A stretch of 64,000 bases of DNA from Thermoproteus sp964342785 (GTDB lineage Archaea > Thermoproteota > Thermoprotei > Thermoproteales > Thermoproteaceae). The translations under genes and the position numbers were made by a program. Where the stretch lies: assembly GCA_964342785.1 (NCBI GenBank), contig CAYFGI010000001.1, positions 1 through 64,000 on the forward strand. Reading direction: 5' to 3'. Under the pieces are notes generated by a model. That model saw only the letters and a list, made by a program, of their open reading frames with translations. It was not told the DNA's origin and did no database searches. Below are positions 1 through 8,565 of this stretch, one piece after another. Each line of letters opens with the position of its first letter. The stretch's first letter is position 1.

Positions 1-1130
1 CTGAGCCTCCTCGCCGCCTCGACCATCGCCTTCAGCTTAGCCCTGGCGACGTCTCTGGGGAAGGCTCTGAACTGGCCTGGCGCGAAGCCGCAGTCTGGGT
101 TGAGCCATATCCTGGTCGGATCCACGTATTTGACTATCCTCTCCACGTGGGCCATTATCTCCTCGGGCGTCTCCACCCTCTTGTGGTCCCTCACGTCGAC
201 GGAGCCGAGGCCTATCTCCTTATCGCTGGGGAGCATCTTGGCGAACTCCACGGGATCGCCCATCCTCGGCGCTTTGTACTCCACGACGTATTGCCTCACC
301 TTCACGTCGAATATAGCCGGCGCAAGCCTCTCGTAGCCCACGACGGGGGAGTCCTCCGTCGGCCATCTGTCCAAGTGCATCCCTATGCGGACAGACGTCT
401 CGTAGCCCTGCACCGCCTCGTTGACGAGGTCCACGGCTAGCCTTATCTCGTCCTTCAGCCCTCTGTACTTCTGCCCGTATATCTCCGAGGCGACCTTCTT
501 GTAGCGATCCGGCTCGTTCTCGGAGGCCTCGAGCAGATCGCCCAACATGGGCTCGTCCAGCTGGATGAACGCAACGCCGGCGTCTATGAGCCTGGCTATC
601 TCCCTCCTCAGAACCTTGGCGTAGGCCTCGGCCGCGTCCTCGGGCCTTGGATAATACGGCGCCGATATCTTGGCGTGCCAGCTCTCCCACATGATCAGAT
701 AGGGCGACGGGAGCGTGACCTTTATGGGCCGCGAGGCGACCGCCTTGGCGAATTGGGCCTCGTCGGCCGCTATGATGCTGTCTTCGATGTACCCCGATAT
801 GACGGGCCTCCAGATGGTCAAGGGGGCCTTATGCCTCTTCATGATCTCGCGGGCGTCCGGGTGGAGCTCCTCGGCCTTGACGACCTTAAAGCCCTTCAGC
901 TTCTGCCCCACGAACGCCACGAAGCTCGTCCTCCTCTGCTCCCCGTCGGTCACCACGTCGATCCCCGCCTCCTCTTGATCCTTTATGGCCAACCTCACCG
1001 CGTCGTCCATGTAGATCCTGAGGGTCTCGTCGTCGATCAAGCCCGCCTCCCTCCTCTCGAAGGCCTCCAGAAGCCACTTGGGCCTAGGCCACGAGCCGAC
1101 TACGCTGGTTATGAACGCCCTCGGCAACAT
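1..1130 (-). CDS. metE: Methionine synthase, cobalamin-independent, C-terminal-domain type (partial)
   Basis: About 376 codons are readable; the 3' end lies beyond base 1. The product starts MLPRAFITSVVGSWPRPKWL, matching the start of the MetE catalytic domain. Archaeal proteins of this kind consist of that domain alone and transfer a methyl group to homocysteine. Visible family features are the VVTDGEQRR stretch after the first helices, LDEPML in the middle and a late WLNPDCGF segment carrying a cysteine expected to bind the catalytic zinc. A TATA-like ATATTTTTAA lies about 24 nt upstream of the ATG, inside the end of the neighbouring gene. Because the end is missing I cannot tell whether the full protein has the usual archaeal length. 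The methyl donor cannot be read from sequence. Confidence 0.85.
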   Translation of the reverse strand, partial: MLPRAFITSVVGSWPRPKWLLEAFERREAGLIDDETLRIYMDDAVRLAIKDQEEAGIDVVTDGEQRRTSFVAFVGQKLKGFKVVKAEELHPDAREIMKRHKAPLTIWRPVISGYIEDSIIAADEAQFAKAVASRPIKVTLPSPYLIMWESWHAKISAPYYPRPEDAAEAYAKVLRREIARLIDAGVAFIQLDEPMLGDLLEASENEPDRYKKVASEIYGQKYRGLKDEIRLAVDLVNEAVQGYETSVRIGMHLDRWPTEDSPVVGYERLAPAIFDVKVRQYVVEYKAPRMGDPVEFAKMLPSDKEIGLGSVDVRDHKRVETPEEIMAHVERIVKYVDPTRIWLNPDCGFAPGQFRAFPRDVARAKLKAMVEAARRL

Positions 1131-1150
1131 TGCCCCTAGAGAGAAATCGG

Positions 1151-1160
1151 TTAAAAATAT
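1151..1160 (-). promoter_or_regulatory. TATA-like box for the metE-type gene
   Basis: On the minus strand this reads ATATTTTTAA, centred about 25 nt upstream of the ATG at 1130. That spacing fits leaderless archaeal transcription and supports the chosen start. It touches the stop codon of the upstream DUF35 gene, so the two transcription units are packed end to end. Confidence 0.45.
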
Positions 1161-1705
1161 TATGCCGGCTTGAACCAATAGGTTATATAGTTCTCGCCGG
1201 GCCTCCTCCCGACGACCAATTTAAGCTTCATGCCGGGCCTCAACGTCGATGGGTCGGCGTCGACCCACGCCGTTATGTTGAAGCCCTCGGGCATCTTCAC
1301 GATGCCGACCACGTAGTCCTTGTTGTGGGCGAAGCTGGCGGGCTTGACGTTGATGACGGTCCAAGTCAAGAGCTCGCCTTCTCTCGACACCTCCCTCCAC
1401 TCCATGTCCGAGGACTTGCACTTGGGGCAGTCCGCCTGCGGCGGGAAGTACTTGGCTCCACACCTCTTGCATACCGTGTAGTAGAGCTTCTCCTGCGAGA
1501 GGCCCTCGACGAACTTCGCTATTTTGTTCACCGATAGCTGGAACCTCAGCCTCAGCTCCCTGACGTCCACCCAGACGAGGGCGCCCGTCTTCGGGTCCTT
1601 ATACACCGGTAGCCCCGTCGCCGCTACGAGCTGGTCGAGCTGCCCTATCTGCTCCGCCTCGGCCTTGTCCAGATACTCCCTCAGCTTCTGTATTACCGTG
1701 CTCAT
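1160..1705 (-). CDS. DUF35 zinc-ribbon/OB-fold acyl-CoA-associated protein
   Basis: 181 residues. After an N-terminal helical stretch there is a rubredoxin-like zinc ribbon with CKRCGAKYFPP and, twelve residues on, CPKCKSSD. An OB-fold follows, giving the DUF35 architecture. In archaea, DUF35 proteins bind thiolases and HMG-CoA synthase and form the CoA-binding part of the complex; that is family knowledge. Here the ATG overlaps the stop of the thiolase gene by 4 nt (ATGA), so the two are very likely translated together and form a complex. The gene is last in a three-gene minus-strand operon: acyl-CoA dehydrogenase, thiolase, DUF35. Confidence 0.85.
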   Translation of the reverse strand: MSTVIQKLREYLDKAEAEQIGQLDQLVAATGLPVYKDPKTGALVWVDVRELRLRFQLSVNKIAKFVEGLSQEKLYYTVCKRCGAKYFPPQADCPKCKSSDMEWREVSREGELLTWTVINVKPASFAHNKDYVVGIVKMPEGFNITAWVDADPSTLRPGMKLKLVVGRRPGENYITYWFKPA

Positions 1706-2874
1706 AGCGACAAGATGGTCACGAAGGCGTAGTGGCCGGTCCCTCCCACGTTGTGGGCGAGCGCCATGCCCTTCTTTATCGGCGCTTGCCTCCCCCGCTC
1801 CACCTCCTGCCTCAACTGCCTCGTGAGCTCAGCTATCATGGCCACGCCAGTGGCGCCGATTGGATGGCCCTTGGCCTTGAGGCCTCCGCTTAGGTTGACC
1901 GGTATCACTCCGCCTATGTACGTCTGCTTCTCCCTGGCCAGCTTGTAGCCCTCGCCCCTCTTGGCGAAGCCGAGGTCCTCATACGCCATTATCTCGGCTA
2001 TGGTGAAGCAGTCGTGTACCTCGGCCACGTCGAGGTACTTCACGGGCTCGCTGGGATCTATACCCGCCTTCCTGTACGCCCTCTGGGCCGCCAGCCTGGC
2101 CGCCTCAAGCCCCGTGAAGTCGTCCCTCTTGCTCAAGTTGCTGGTGCCGTTCGCGGCGCCTATGGCTTTTATCCAGACGGGGGTGTCCGTGATCTTCTTG
2201 GCCACCTCCTCGCTGGCGAGTATCACGGCCGCGGATCCGTCGGTTATGGGGGACGAATCGTACAGCTTCAGAGGCCACGCCACGTATCTAGACTTGAGGC
2301 ACTCCTCCAGTGTTATGGGCTTCTGGAACTGGGCCTTCGGGTTGAGGCTACCGTAGTAGTGGTTCTTGACGGCGATCTCGCAGAGGTCGGCCTCGGTGGC
2401 GCCGTATTTGTTCATATATGCCGTTGCGTGGAGCGCGTAGTAGCCGGGGAAGGTGAGGCCGAAGTTCTCGAATTCCCAGAAGTAGTTGCCGGCCCTCCCT
2501 ATGAACTCGACGACGGTGGGCGTCGGCGATTCGTTCATCTTCTCCACGCCCATGGCCATGACGATGTCCGCCTCGCCGCTGGCCACCATGTGGTAGGCCG
2601 TCCTCACCGCGGAGGATCCGCTGGCGCAAGCCGCCTCTACCCTTATCCCGCTGCTGGGCGCCAAGCCGCAGTACTCCCCCACGACCACCGCCGGGAGGGG
2701 CTCGCTCGACCAGCCGCCGACGTTCCCCACGACGTATGCCTCTATGTCCTTGCTGTCCAGCCTGGCGTCGTCCAACGCCTCCTTGACCGCCTCCCAGGCC
2801 AGCTCGGGGAGCGATACGTCCGGCCTATAGCCGAACTTGGAGATACCTACTCCGACGACGGCGACCCTCCTCAT
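1702..2874 (-). CDS. Thiolase-family protein (SCP2-thiolase-like acetyl-CoA acetyltransferase)
   Basis: 390 residues. The nucleophilic cysteine is Cys83 in EAACASGSSA. The C-terminal half has the HDCFTIAEI segment, which supplies a histidine where other thiolases have NEAF, and GGLKAKGHPIGATG with the second active-site histidine. The HDCF form places it in the SCP2/non-specific-lipid-transfer thiolase branch that partners DUF35 proteins in archaea. It overlaps the genes on both sides by 4 nt. A role in cleaving or forming 3-ketoacyl-CoA with the upstream acyl-CoA dehydrogenase is inferred from the operon; the chain length used is unknown. Confidence 0.88.
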   Translation of the reverse strand: MRRVAVVGVGISKFGYRPDVSLPELAWEAVKEALDDARLDSKDIEAYVVGNVGGWSSEPLPAVVVGEYCGLAPSSGIRVEAACASGSSAVRTAYHMVASGEADIVMAMGVEKMNESPTPTVVEFIGRAGNYFWEFENFGLTFPGYYALHATAYMNKYGATEADLCEIAVKNHYYGSLNPKAQFQKPITLEECLKSRYVAWPLKLYDSSPITDGSAAVILASEEVAKKITDTPVWIKAIGAANGTSNLSKRDDFTGLEAARLAAQRAYRKAGIDPSEPVKYLDVAEVHDCFTIAEIMAYEDLGFAKRGEGYKLAREKQTYIGGVIPVNLSGGLKAKGHPIGATGVAMIAELTRQLRQEVERGRQAPIKKGMALAHNVGGTGHYAFVTILSL

Positions 2875-4103
2875 GTAACCAGCTTGGCCACCTCCTCCGG
2901 TATCTGTCCCTTCTCTCTCAAGAGGCGTATCAGCTGGCGGTAGGCGGTCAGGCGCTGTATGTTGTTGGCGCCCTCGTATATCTGGGTTATCTTCACGTGG
3001 CGGAGGAACCTCTCGATGCCTGTCTCCACGATCACGCCGACTCCGCCGTGGAGGTTTATGGCCTCGGATATTATCTCCTCGGCCACCTCGGTCGCGTAGA
3101 ACTTAGCCAGCGAGGCGACGAAGGTGAACTCCCTCCTGCCCTCGTCCGCCAGCTTGGCCGCCATATACGTCAAGAGCCTCGCGGCGAAGAGCTTGGCGGC
3201 CATGTCCATTAAGCTGAACTGTATGGCTTGGAAGTAGGCGACGGGGACCCCGAAGGCTTGCCTCTGGTGGACGTACTGGAACGCCTTCTCGAAGGCCGCT
3301 TGCGCCATGCCGACCGCTTGCGCCGCGACGCCTATCCTAGTCCTGTCGAAGGTCTCCATGGCGTATATGAAGCCCATGCCCTCCTCGCCGACGCGGTTCT
3401 CGTCGGGCACCTCCACGTTCTCGAAGACCAGCTCGCATGCGTTGTCGCCCTGGAGGCCCATCTTGTGGTAGCACTGCTCCACCTTGAAGCCGGGAGTGCC
3501 CTTCTCCACGATGAAGAAAGTCAAGCCTAGGTACCGCGTCTTTCTGTCGGGCGGCGGATAGGTCCTAGCTAGCACCACGAAGTAATCAGCGACGTCAGAG
3601 CTGCTTATGAAGGCCTTCCGGCCGTTTATGATCCACTTATCGCCTTTCTTCTCGGCCCTCGTCTGTATCCCGGCGACGTCCGAGCCGCAGCAGGGCTCGG
3701 TCACGGCGAACGCGCCGAGCTTCTCGCCTCTAGCTATCGGCGGCACGTACTTCTGCCTCTGCTCCTCGGTGCCGAAGAGCAATATGGGCGTCAGGAACAG
3801 CTCGTTGGTTCCGAAATATACGCTGAGGCCCGGCAGAACTCGGCAGAACTCCTCCGACATTATGGCCGCCATGCGGTGATCGCCTCCTTGTCCGCCGTAT
3901 TTCTCGGGTATCCCTATCCCGAAGAAGCCTTGCTCCGCGATCTTCTTTATTATGTCGAGCGGGGGCTCGCCCTTCTCCTCTATCTCCATGGCCCTCGGCG
4001 CTATCTCCCTCTCAACGAACTCCCTCACGGCTTTCCTGAACATCTCGTGTTCCGGCGTCAACACCACCGAGAAGTCCGTTATGGAATCCAGCGGGAATAC
4101 CAT
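2871..4103 (-). CDS. Acyl-CoA dehydrogenase
   Basis: 410 residues, full length for the FAD-dependent acyl-CoA dehydrogenase family. Family features include AVTEPCCGSDVAGIQT in the middle domain, followed by a KWIINGRKAFISS strand, and the C-terminal YEGANNIQRL segment. The sequence LHGGVGV followed by ETGIERFLRH is typical of the helical C-terminal domain. The enzyme oxidises acyl-CoA to trans-2-enoyl-CoA and passes electrons to an electron-transfer protein; no ETF genes are in this window. It leads a minus-strand operon and has a TATA-like element 24 nt upstream of its ATG. Confidence 0.92.
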   Translation of the reverse strand: MVFPLDSITDFSVVLTPEHEMFRKAVREFVEREIAPRAMEIEEKGEPPLDIIKKIAEQGFFGIGIPEKYGGQGGDHRMAAIMSEEFCRVLPGLSVYFGTNELFLTPILLFGTEEQRQKYVPPIARGEKLGAFAVTEPCCGSDVAGIQTRAEKKGDKWIINGRKAFISSSDVADYFVVLARTYPPPDRKTRYLGLTFFIVEKGTPGFKVEQCYHKMGLQGDNACELVFENVEVPDENRVGEEGMGFIYAMETFDRTRIGVAAQAVGMAQAAFEKAFQYVHQRQAFGVPVAYFQAIQFSLMDMAAKLFAARLLTYMAAKLADEGRREFTFVASLAKFYATEVAEEIISEAINLHGGVGVIVETGIERFLRHVKITQIYEGANNIQRLTAYRQLIRLLREKGQIPEEVAKLVT

Positions 4104-4120
4104 TGCGCAGTCCTTCGAGG

Positions 4121-4132
4121 CTTATTATAAAG
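4121..4132 (-). promoter_or_regulatory. TATA-like box of the acyl-CoA dehydrogenase operon
   Basis: Minus strand CTTTATAATAAG, centred about 24 nt before the ATG at 4103. It lies back to back with the plus-strand TATA-like element at 4160-4170, so the two acyl-CoA units diverge from one 80-nt control region. Confidence 0.5.
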
Positions 4133-4159
4133 GTTGTCTTCGCTCTGAGGCTAAACCAA

Positions 4160-4170
4160 TTTTTAAATTA
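4160..4170 (+). promoter_or_regulatory. TATA-like box of the first acyl-CoA synthetase
   Basis: TTTTTAAATTA lies 21-24 nt before the tandem GTG codons at 4186 and 4189. This spacing argues for a leaderless GTG start and against the longer open frame that runs back into the divergent gene. Confidence 0.5.
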
Positions 4171-4185
4171 CTTGACATATCGATA

Positions 4186-5910
4186 GTGGTGGAACCGCAG
4201 GAGATCTTCGAAAAATATATCAAGACAAAGCCGTGGACAAAGAACTACGATAACGGCGTGCCGCCCGACGTCGAGATAAGGCCGGAGCCTCTCTTCGTCT
4301 ATCTAGATAGATCGGCTAAATACGGCAGAAGGCCAGCCTTCATATATTTCGGAGCGAGGATATCCTACGAGACGCTGGCAGACCACAGCGATAGGGTGGC
4401 CAAGGCCTTGAGAGAGGTCGGGATCTCTAAAGGAGACGTCGTGGCGATATATATGCCGAATCACCCCGCCTTCGCGATCGCCTACTATGCCGCGTTGAAG
4501 GTAGGAGCCGTCGTGACGCCCATGAATCCGCTCTACACGCCCGGCGAGGTTGTGAGGCAAGCTAAGGACTCCGGCGCCAAGATCCTCTTCACGGCGGATA
4601 TCCTATACGATAAAGTCCTCAAGGCTTCCGACGAACATAAGTTCGAGCGGATATACGTCGTCGAGATGACCGACTATATGCCGGCTTGGCTCAAGCCCTT
4701 CGCGAGGCGCCAGATCAAGCCTCCCAAGGTTAGATACGGCGGCGTCTTCGTGCGCTACTCCGATCTACTTAGATATGAGCGCGAGACCAACAGAGCATCT
4801 GTAAGCCCCGACGATCTAGCCGCCCTTATGTACACAGGCGGCACCACCGGCGTCCCCAAGGGCGCCGAGATAACTCACGCCAACATATCCGCCAACCTGC
4901 AGCAACTCAAGCCTTTTTACGACGTGGTCAGAAAGGCCAAGGGGTTGCCTCCAGACGAGCCGATGGTCCTCGTAGGCGTCCTCCCCTGGTATCATATATA
5001 TGGGCAAGTGACTGTGATGCACTACGCCATATTCGAGGGACACACCGTGCTCGTCTACCCCCGTTTCGACCTCAAGCGCGTTCTCTCAGACATCGGAAAA
5101 TACAAGGCCTCCGTCTTCCACGGGGTGCCCACAATCTACAACATGATAATAAATAGCCCAGATGCGCGGAGGTACGACTTGAGGAGCTTGGCCTTCTGCA
5201 TATCTGGATCTGCGCCTCTTCCGGTCGAGGTGGCTAAGAAGTTCGAGGAGCTGACTGGCGCGCCTCTGAGGGAAGGCTATGGTATGACCGAGACGGCCGT
5301 GGTGACGCACCTAAACCCTCTGCTTAACGGCAAGCATAAGCCCGGCTCCATAGGCCTGCCCATACCGAACACCTACGCCGCGATAGCGGATCTCGACAAG
5401 CCTGAGCTACTCCCGCCCGGCCAGACGGGGGAGTTGGTCATATCGGGGCCTCAGGTCATGAAGGGGTACCACAACAAGCCGGAGGAGAACGAGGCGGCTT
5501 TCTTCCAGTGCTGTGGCTTGAGGTGGTTCAGAACAGGCGACATCGCCTATATGGACGAGGAGGGCTACTTCTACATAGTGGACAGGAAGAAGGACATGAT
5601 AAAATATAAGGGGTATTCCGTCTTCTCTAGGGAGATAGAGGAGGTGTTGTACCAACATCCATGCGTCAAGGAGGCCGCGGTCATAGGGATTCCCGATCCG
5701 GAAGCCGGCGAGGTGCCGAAGGCCTACGTGGTCCTCAAGGATGAATGCAAGGGCAAGATCTCGGCTAACGACATAATCAAGTGGGCCTCCGAGAGGCTCG
5801 CGCCCTATAAACGCCCGAGGCTTGTGGAGTTCAGAGACGAGCTTCCCAAGACGCCCGTCGGGAAGGTACTGAAAAGAGCGCTTAAAGAAGAGGAGTTGAG
5901 GAGGAGGTAG
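4186..5910 (+). CDS. AMP-forming acyl-CoA synthetase
   Basis: 574 residues from GTG 4186 (a second GTG follows directly). The frame is open further upstream, but that part overlaps the divergent gene, and the TATA-like box at 4160 fits the GTG. ANL-superfamily motifs: YTGGTTGVPKGAEITH (nucleotide-binding loop), GYGMTET, WFRTGDIAYMDEEGYFYIVD, and the C-terminal PKTPVGKVLKRAL with the acylation lysine. It converts a carboxylic acid plus ATP and CoA to acyl-CoA. Substrate is not readable; fatty acids or 4-hydroxybutyrate are both possible for a Thermoproteales organism. The stop overlaps the next gene's GTG by 1 nt. Confidence 0.9.
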   Translation: MVEPQEIFEKYIKTKPWTKNYDNGVPPDVEIRPEPLFVYLDRSAKYGRRPAFIYFGARISYETLADHSDRVAKALREVGISKGDVVAIYMPNHPAFAIAYYAALKVGAVVTPMNPLYTPGEVVRQAKDSGAKILFTADILYDKVLKASDEHKFERIYVVEMTDYMPAWLKPFARRQIKPPKVRYGGVFVRYSDLLRYERETNRASVSPDDLAALMYTGGTTGVPKGAEITHANISANLQQLKPFYDVVRKAKGLPPDEPMVLVGVLPWYHIYGQVTVMHYAIFEGHTVLVYPRFDLKRVLSDIGKYKASVFHGVPTIYNMIINSPDARRYDLRSLAFCISGSAPLPVEVAKKFEELTGAPLREGYGMTETAVVTHLNPLLNGKHKPGSIGLPIPNTYAAIADLDKPELLPPGQTGELVISGPQVMKGYHNKPEENEAAFFQCCGLRWFRTGDIAYMDEEGYFYIVDRKKDMIKYKGYSVFSREIEEVLYQHPCVKEAAVIGIPDPEAGEVPKAYVVLKDECKGKISANDIIKWASERLAPYKRPRLVEFRDELPKTPVGKVLKRALKEEELRRR

Positions 5911-6854
5911 TGAGGCTGGGAAGCCTAAACGTAAGTGATATAGGCGTAGGGGCTTGGCAGGCCGGCGGCAAGGCTTGGCTTGCCGACAGGGCTGAGCTCA
6001 TCAAGGCGTATAGAAGGGCCTTCGAGCTCGGGATAAACTTCGTGGACACGGCCGAGCTCTACGGCTGGGGCGAGTCCGAGAGGCTGGTCGGAGAGGCGGC
6101 GAGAGGATACGATGTGGTTATAGCCACCAAGGTGGCGGGCTTCCATTGGGGCAGGGTAGAGAAGTCGGCTAGGGAGAGCTTAAGGAGACTGGGCCGTATA
6201 GATCTCCTCCAGCTGCATTGGCCTCCGCCTTTCTACGCGCCTTTATGTAAAGTAATGAGGGATCTGGAGCGGCTCAAGGAAGCCGGCGTCATCGCCGAGA
6301 TAGGCGTCAGCAACTTCGACGCGGAGCTCCTACGGAAAGCCGTCGAATGTCTCAAACGGCACGAGGTAGTGTCAGACCAGGTCGAGTACAATCTTTTCAA
6401 CAGGGCGGCCGATGGGGAGGAGTTCAGGAGGGCGGCCGAGGAGCTCGGCGTAAAGATAATCGCGTGGTCGCCGCTCGCTAAAGGCGCGGCGTTGGGCAAA
6501 TGGGGCTCCGATAGGGCCAGGAAGATGGATCCTTCGTTTCGAAAGGCCTCCACGGAGGCCGGAAGGCGCGTAGTCGAGGCGGTTCTAAACATAGCGAGGA
6601 CTCGCGGCGTTTCGCCGGCCAAGGTGGTCCTAGCTTGGCTTAAACATAGGGGGGTCCTGCCCATACCGGGCGTTAAAAACACGGCGCAAGCCGAGGACGT
6701 GGCGGGGGCTCTCTCCTTCGAGCTCCCGGGGGAGGATCTACGTCTCTTGGATCATATAAGCGAGCCGTTCGTAACAGGTCAAGTGGGGATGAGATCCATA
6801 AGGTACGTCCCAGGCTTCCTCCAGAAGCTCGCGCTTAAGCTATATCAGTTATAA
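5910..6854 (+). CDS. Aldo/keto reductase family protein
   Basis: 314 residues. The catalytic tetrad is visible: Asp and Tyr in NFVDTAELYGWGESE, Lys in VIATKVAG, and His in LLQLHWPPP. The NADP-binding end has IPGVKNTAQAEDVAGAL. The GTG start shares a base with the stop of the acyl-CoA synthetase and is preceded by GAGGAGGT, a purine-rich ribosome-binding site lying inside the upstream gene, so the two are coupled. Family members reduce aldehydes and ketones with NADPH. Being wedged between two acyl-CoA synthetases suggests a carbonyl compound linked to acyl-CoA metabolism, but no substrate can be assigned. Confidence 0.88.
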   Translation: MRLGSLNVSDIGVGAWQAGGKAWLADRAELIKAYRRAFELGINFVDTAELYGWGESERLVGEAARGYDVVIATKVAGFHWGRVEKSARESLRRLGRIDLLQLHWPPPFYAPLCKVMRDLERLKEAGVIAEIGVSNFDAELLRKAVECLKRHEVVSDQVEYNLFNRAADGEEFRRAAEELGVKIIAWSPLAKGAALGKWGSDRARKMDPSFRKASTEAGRRVVEAVLNIARTRGVSPAKVVLAWLKHRGVLPIPGVKNTAQAEDVAGALSFELPGEDLRLLDHISEPFVTGQVGMRSIRYVPGFLQKLALKLYQL

Positions 6855-6863
6855 CTTAAAAAC
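6855..6863 (+). promoter_or_regulatory. TATA-like box of the second acyl-CoA synthetase
   Basis: CTTAAAAAC centred 23 nt before ATG 6882. It supports that ATG over the TTG six bases further upstream. Confidence 0.45.
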
Positions 6864-6881
6864 TAGAGATATCTTTTGTAT

Positions 6882-8537
6882 ATGGCCTATAAATACCAAC
6901 TAACGTTGAATAATTTATTGAGATATGTAAACTATGTTTTCGGCGATGTGCCTATAGTCCACAGGCCTCCTCACGGAGCCGATATACGATCGACCTACGG
7001 GCAGGAGTACAGACGTATATTGAAGCTCGCCGACGGGCTAAGGAAGTTGGGCATAGGCCCCGGCGATAGAGTGGCCACGTTGGATTGGAACACCATATGG
7101 CATTGGGATCTCTACTGGGCGGTGCCCGGAATCGGTGCGGCCCTCCACACGGTGAACGTGAGGCTGGCGCCTGAAGATATGATCTACACCATAAATCAAG
7201 CCGGGGACAAGGCCCTCATATACCATAGGGACTTCGCGCCGCTGGTGGAGAAGCTCAAGCCCCACCTTAAATCCGTGCGTATATACATCCAGATATCGGA
7301 CGGCTTGGGGGCTGTGAGCAAAGACCCTGAGATAGAAGACGTTATAAAATCCGGCGAGGAGAAGGAGCTGCCGGATCTCGACGAAAACACGGTCGCGACC
7401 GTCCTATATACGTCTGGCACCACGGGGAGGCCTAAAGGCGCCTACTTCACCCATAGGCAGCTGGTGCTCCATACGTTCAGCGTGGCGCTAGCCGCGGTCG
7501 GCTATAGAGGCCTAGCTAGAAATGATTGCGCTGATATCAACGGGAGGCCTTGTGCGGCTCTCTACCTAGTGCCCATGTTCCACGTCCACGCGTGGGGTCT
7601 GCCGTGGGTCTACGCCTTGATGGGCTGGAAGCAAGTCATGCCGGGGAAGTTCGACTACGGCCATATACTGCGGCTTATCGTGGAGGAGGAGGTCAAGGCG
7701 ATGGCCGGCGTGCCGACTATACTCTATATGCTCGTGACGCATCCAGATCTGCCGAAATACGTGGAGGGCATAAAGAGGCTGGCCCCTATATACATCGTCG
7801 GAGGGGCGGCGCTCCCGAAGGAGCTTGCCAGGAAGGCCGCGGACGCCGGGTTCGTGCCGAGGGTCGGCTACGGCATGACGGAGACGGCGCCGGTGGTATC
7901 GCTAGGTTTCTTCAAGCCCACCGAGAGGTTGCCGGAGGATATAGACAAGGCCTACGACCTCATAGTCATGACGGGCCTCCCCAATCCGCTTTCGGAGTTC
8001 GCGGTGGTCGACGAGAACGATAAGCCTGTGCCTAGGGACTGCAAGACGGCTGGGGAGCTGGCCTTGAGAGCGCCGTGGATAACGCCGGAGTATATAGGGG
8101 ATCCCGAGAAGACTAAGGCCGCGTGGCGCAACGGCTGGTTCCACACGGGCGACGCCGCGGTGTGGTGCCCCGACGGGAGGATCAAGATCGTGGATAGGCT
8201 TAAGGACGTGATAAAATCCGGCGGCGAGTGGATATCGTCGCTACAGCTGGAGGACCTCATAATGACTCATCCAGCCGTGGGCATAGCCGCGGTGGTTGGG
8301 CTGCCCCACGAGAAATGGGGCGAAAGGCCCGTGGCGTTCGTCGTGCCGAAACCCGGGGCGTCCGTTAAGCCCGACGATATCATGGCGCATCTACAGAAGT
8401 TCGTCGACGCCGGCAAGATACCGAAGTGGTGGCTTCCCGACAAGGTGGTGATCGTGTCGGATCTGCCGATGACGGGCACCGGCAAGATAGATAAGAAGGT
8501 GTTGAGAGAGAAGTATAAGGATCTCCTCAAGCAATAA
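6882..8537 (+). CDS. AMP-forming acyl-CoA synthetase (medium/long-chain type)
   Basis: 551 residues from ATG 6882. ANL motifs: YTSGTTGRPKGAYFTH, GYGMTETAPVV, WFHTGDAAVWCPDGRIKIVD, DVIKSGGEWIS and the terminal MTGTGKIDKKVL with the catalytic lysine. The GEWISS segment is usual in medium- and long-chain fatty acyl-CoA ligases. The protein is distinct from the one encoded at 4186: shared motifs only, different lengths and N-termini. It has its own promoter, so it is probably regulated separately from the aldo/keto reductase just upstream. It could activate fatty acids or a short hydroxy acid; the sequence does not decide. Confidence 0.9.
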   Translation: MAYKYQLTLNNLLRYVNYVFGDVPIVHRPPHGADIRSTYGQEYRRILKLADGLRKLGIGPGDRVATLDWNTIWHWDLYWAVPGIGAALHTVNVRLAPEDMIYTINQAGDKALIYHRDFAPLVEKLKPHLKSVRIYIQISDGLGAVSKDPEIEDVIKSGEEKELPDLDENTVATVLYTSGTTGRPKGAYFTHRQLVLHTFSVALAAVGYRGLARNDCADINGRPCAALYLVPMFHVHAWGLPWVYALMGWKQVMPGKFDYGHILRLIVEEEVKAMAGVPTILYMLVTHPDLPKYVEGIKRLAPIYIVGGAALPKELARKAADAGFVPRVGYGMTETAPVVSLGFFKPTERLPEDIDKAYDLIVMTGLPNPLSEFAVVDENDKPVPRDCKTAGELALRAPWITPEYIGDPEKTKAAWRNGWFHTGDAAVWCPDGRIKIVDRLKDVIKSGGEWISSLQLEDLIMTHPAVGIAAVVGLPHEKWGERPVAFVVPKPGASVKPDDIMAHLQKFVDAGKIPKWWLPDKVVIVSDLPMTGTGKIDKKVLREKYKDLLKQ

Positions 8538-8543
8538 CTTTTA
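8534..8543 (+). promoter_or_regulatory. TATA-like box of the M42 peptidase gene
   Basis: ATAACTTTTA lies about 27 nt before ATG 8566 and overlaps the stop codon of the preceding acyl-CoA synthetase. Confidence 0.4.
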
Positions 8544-8565
8544 GGCGTCTTCTTCTTCGACAGCC

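Noticed and set aside
2014..2943. 309-codon open frame antisense to the thiolase gene
   Set aside because: It lies wholly opposite well-supported thiolase and dehydrogenase genes; its His/Arg/Gly-rich translation is a codon-bias shadow.
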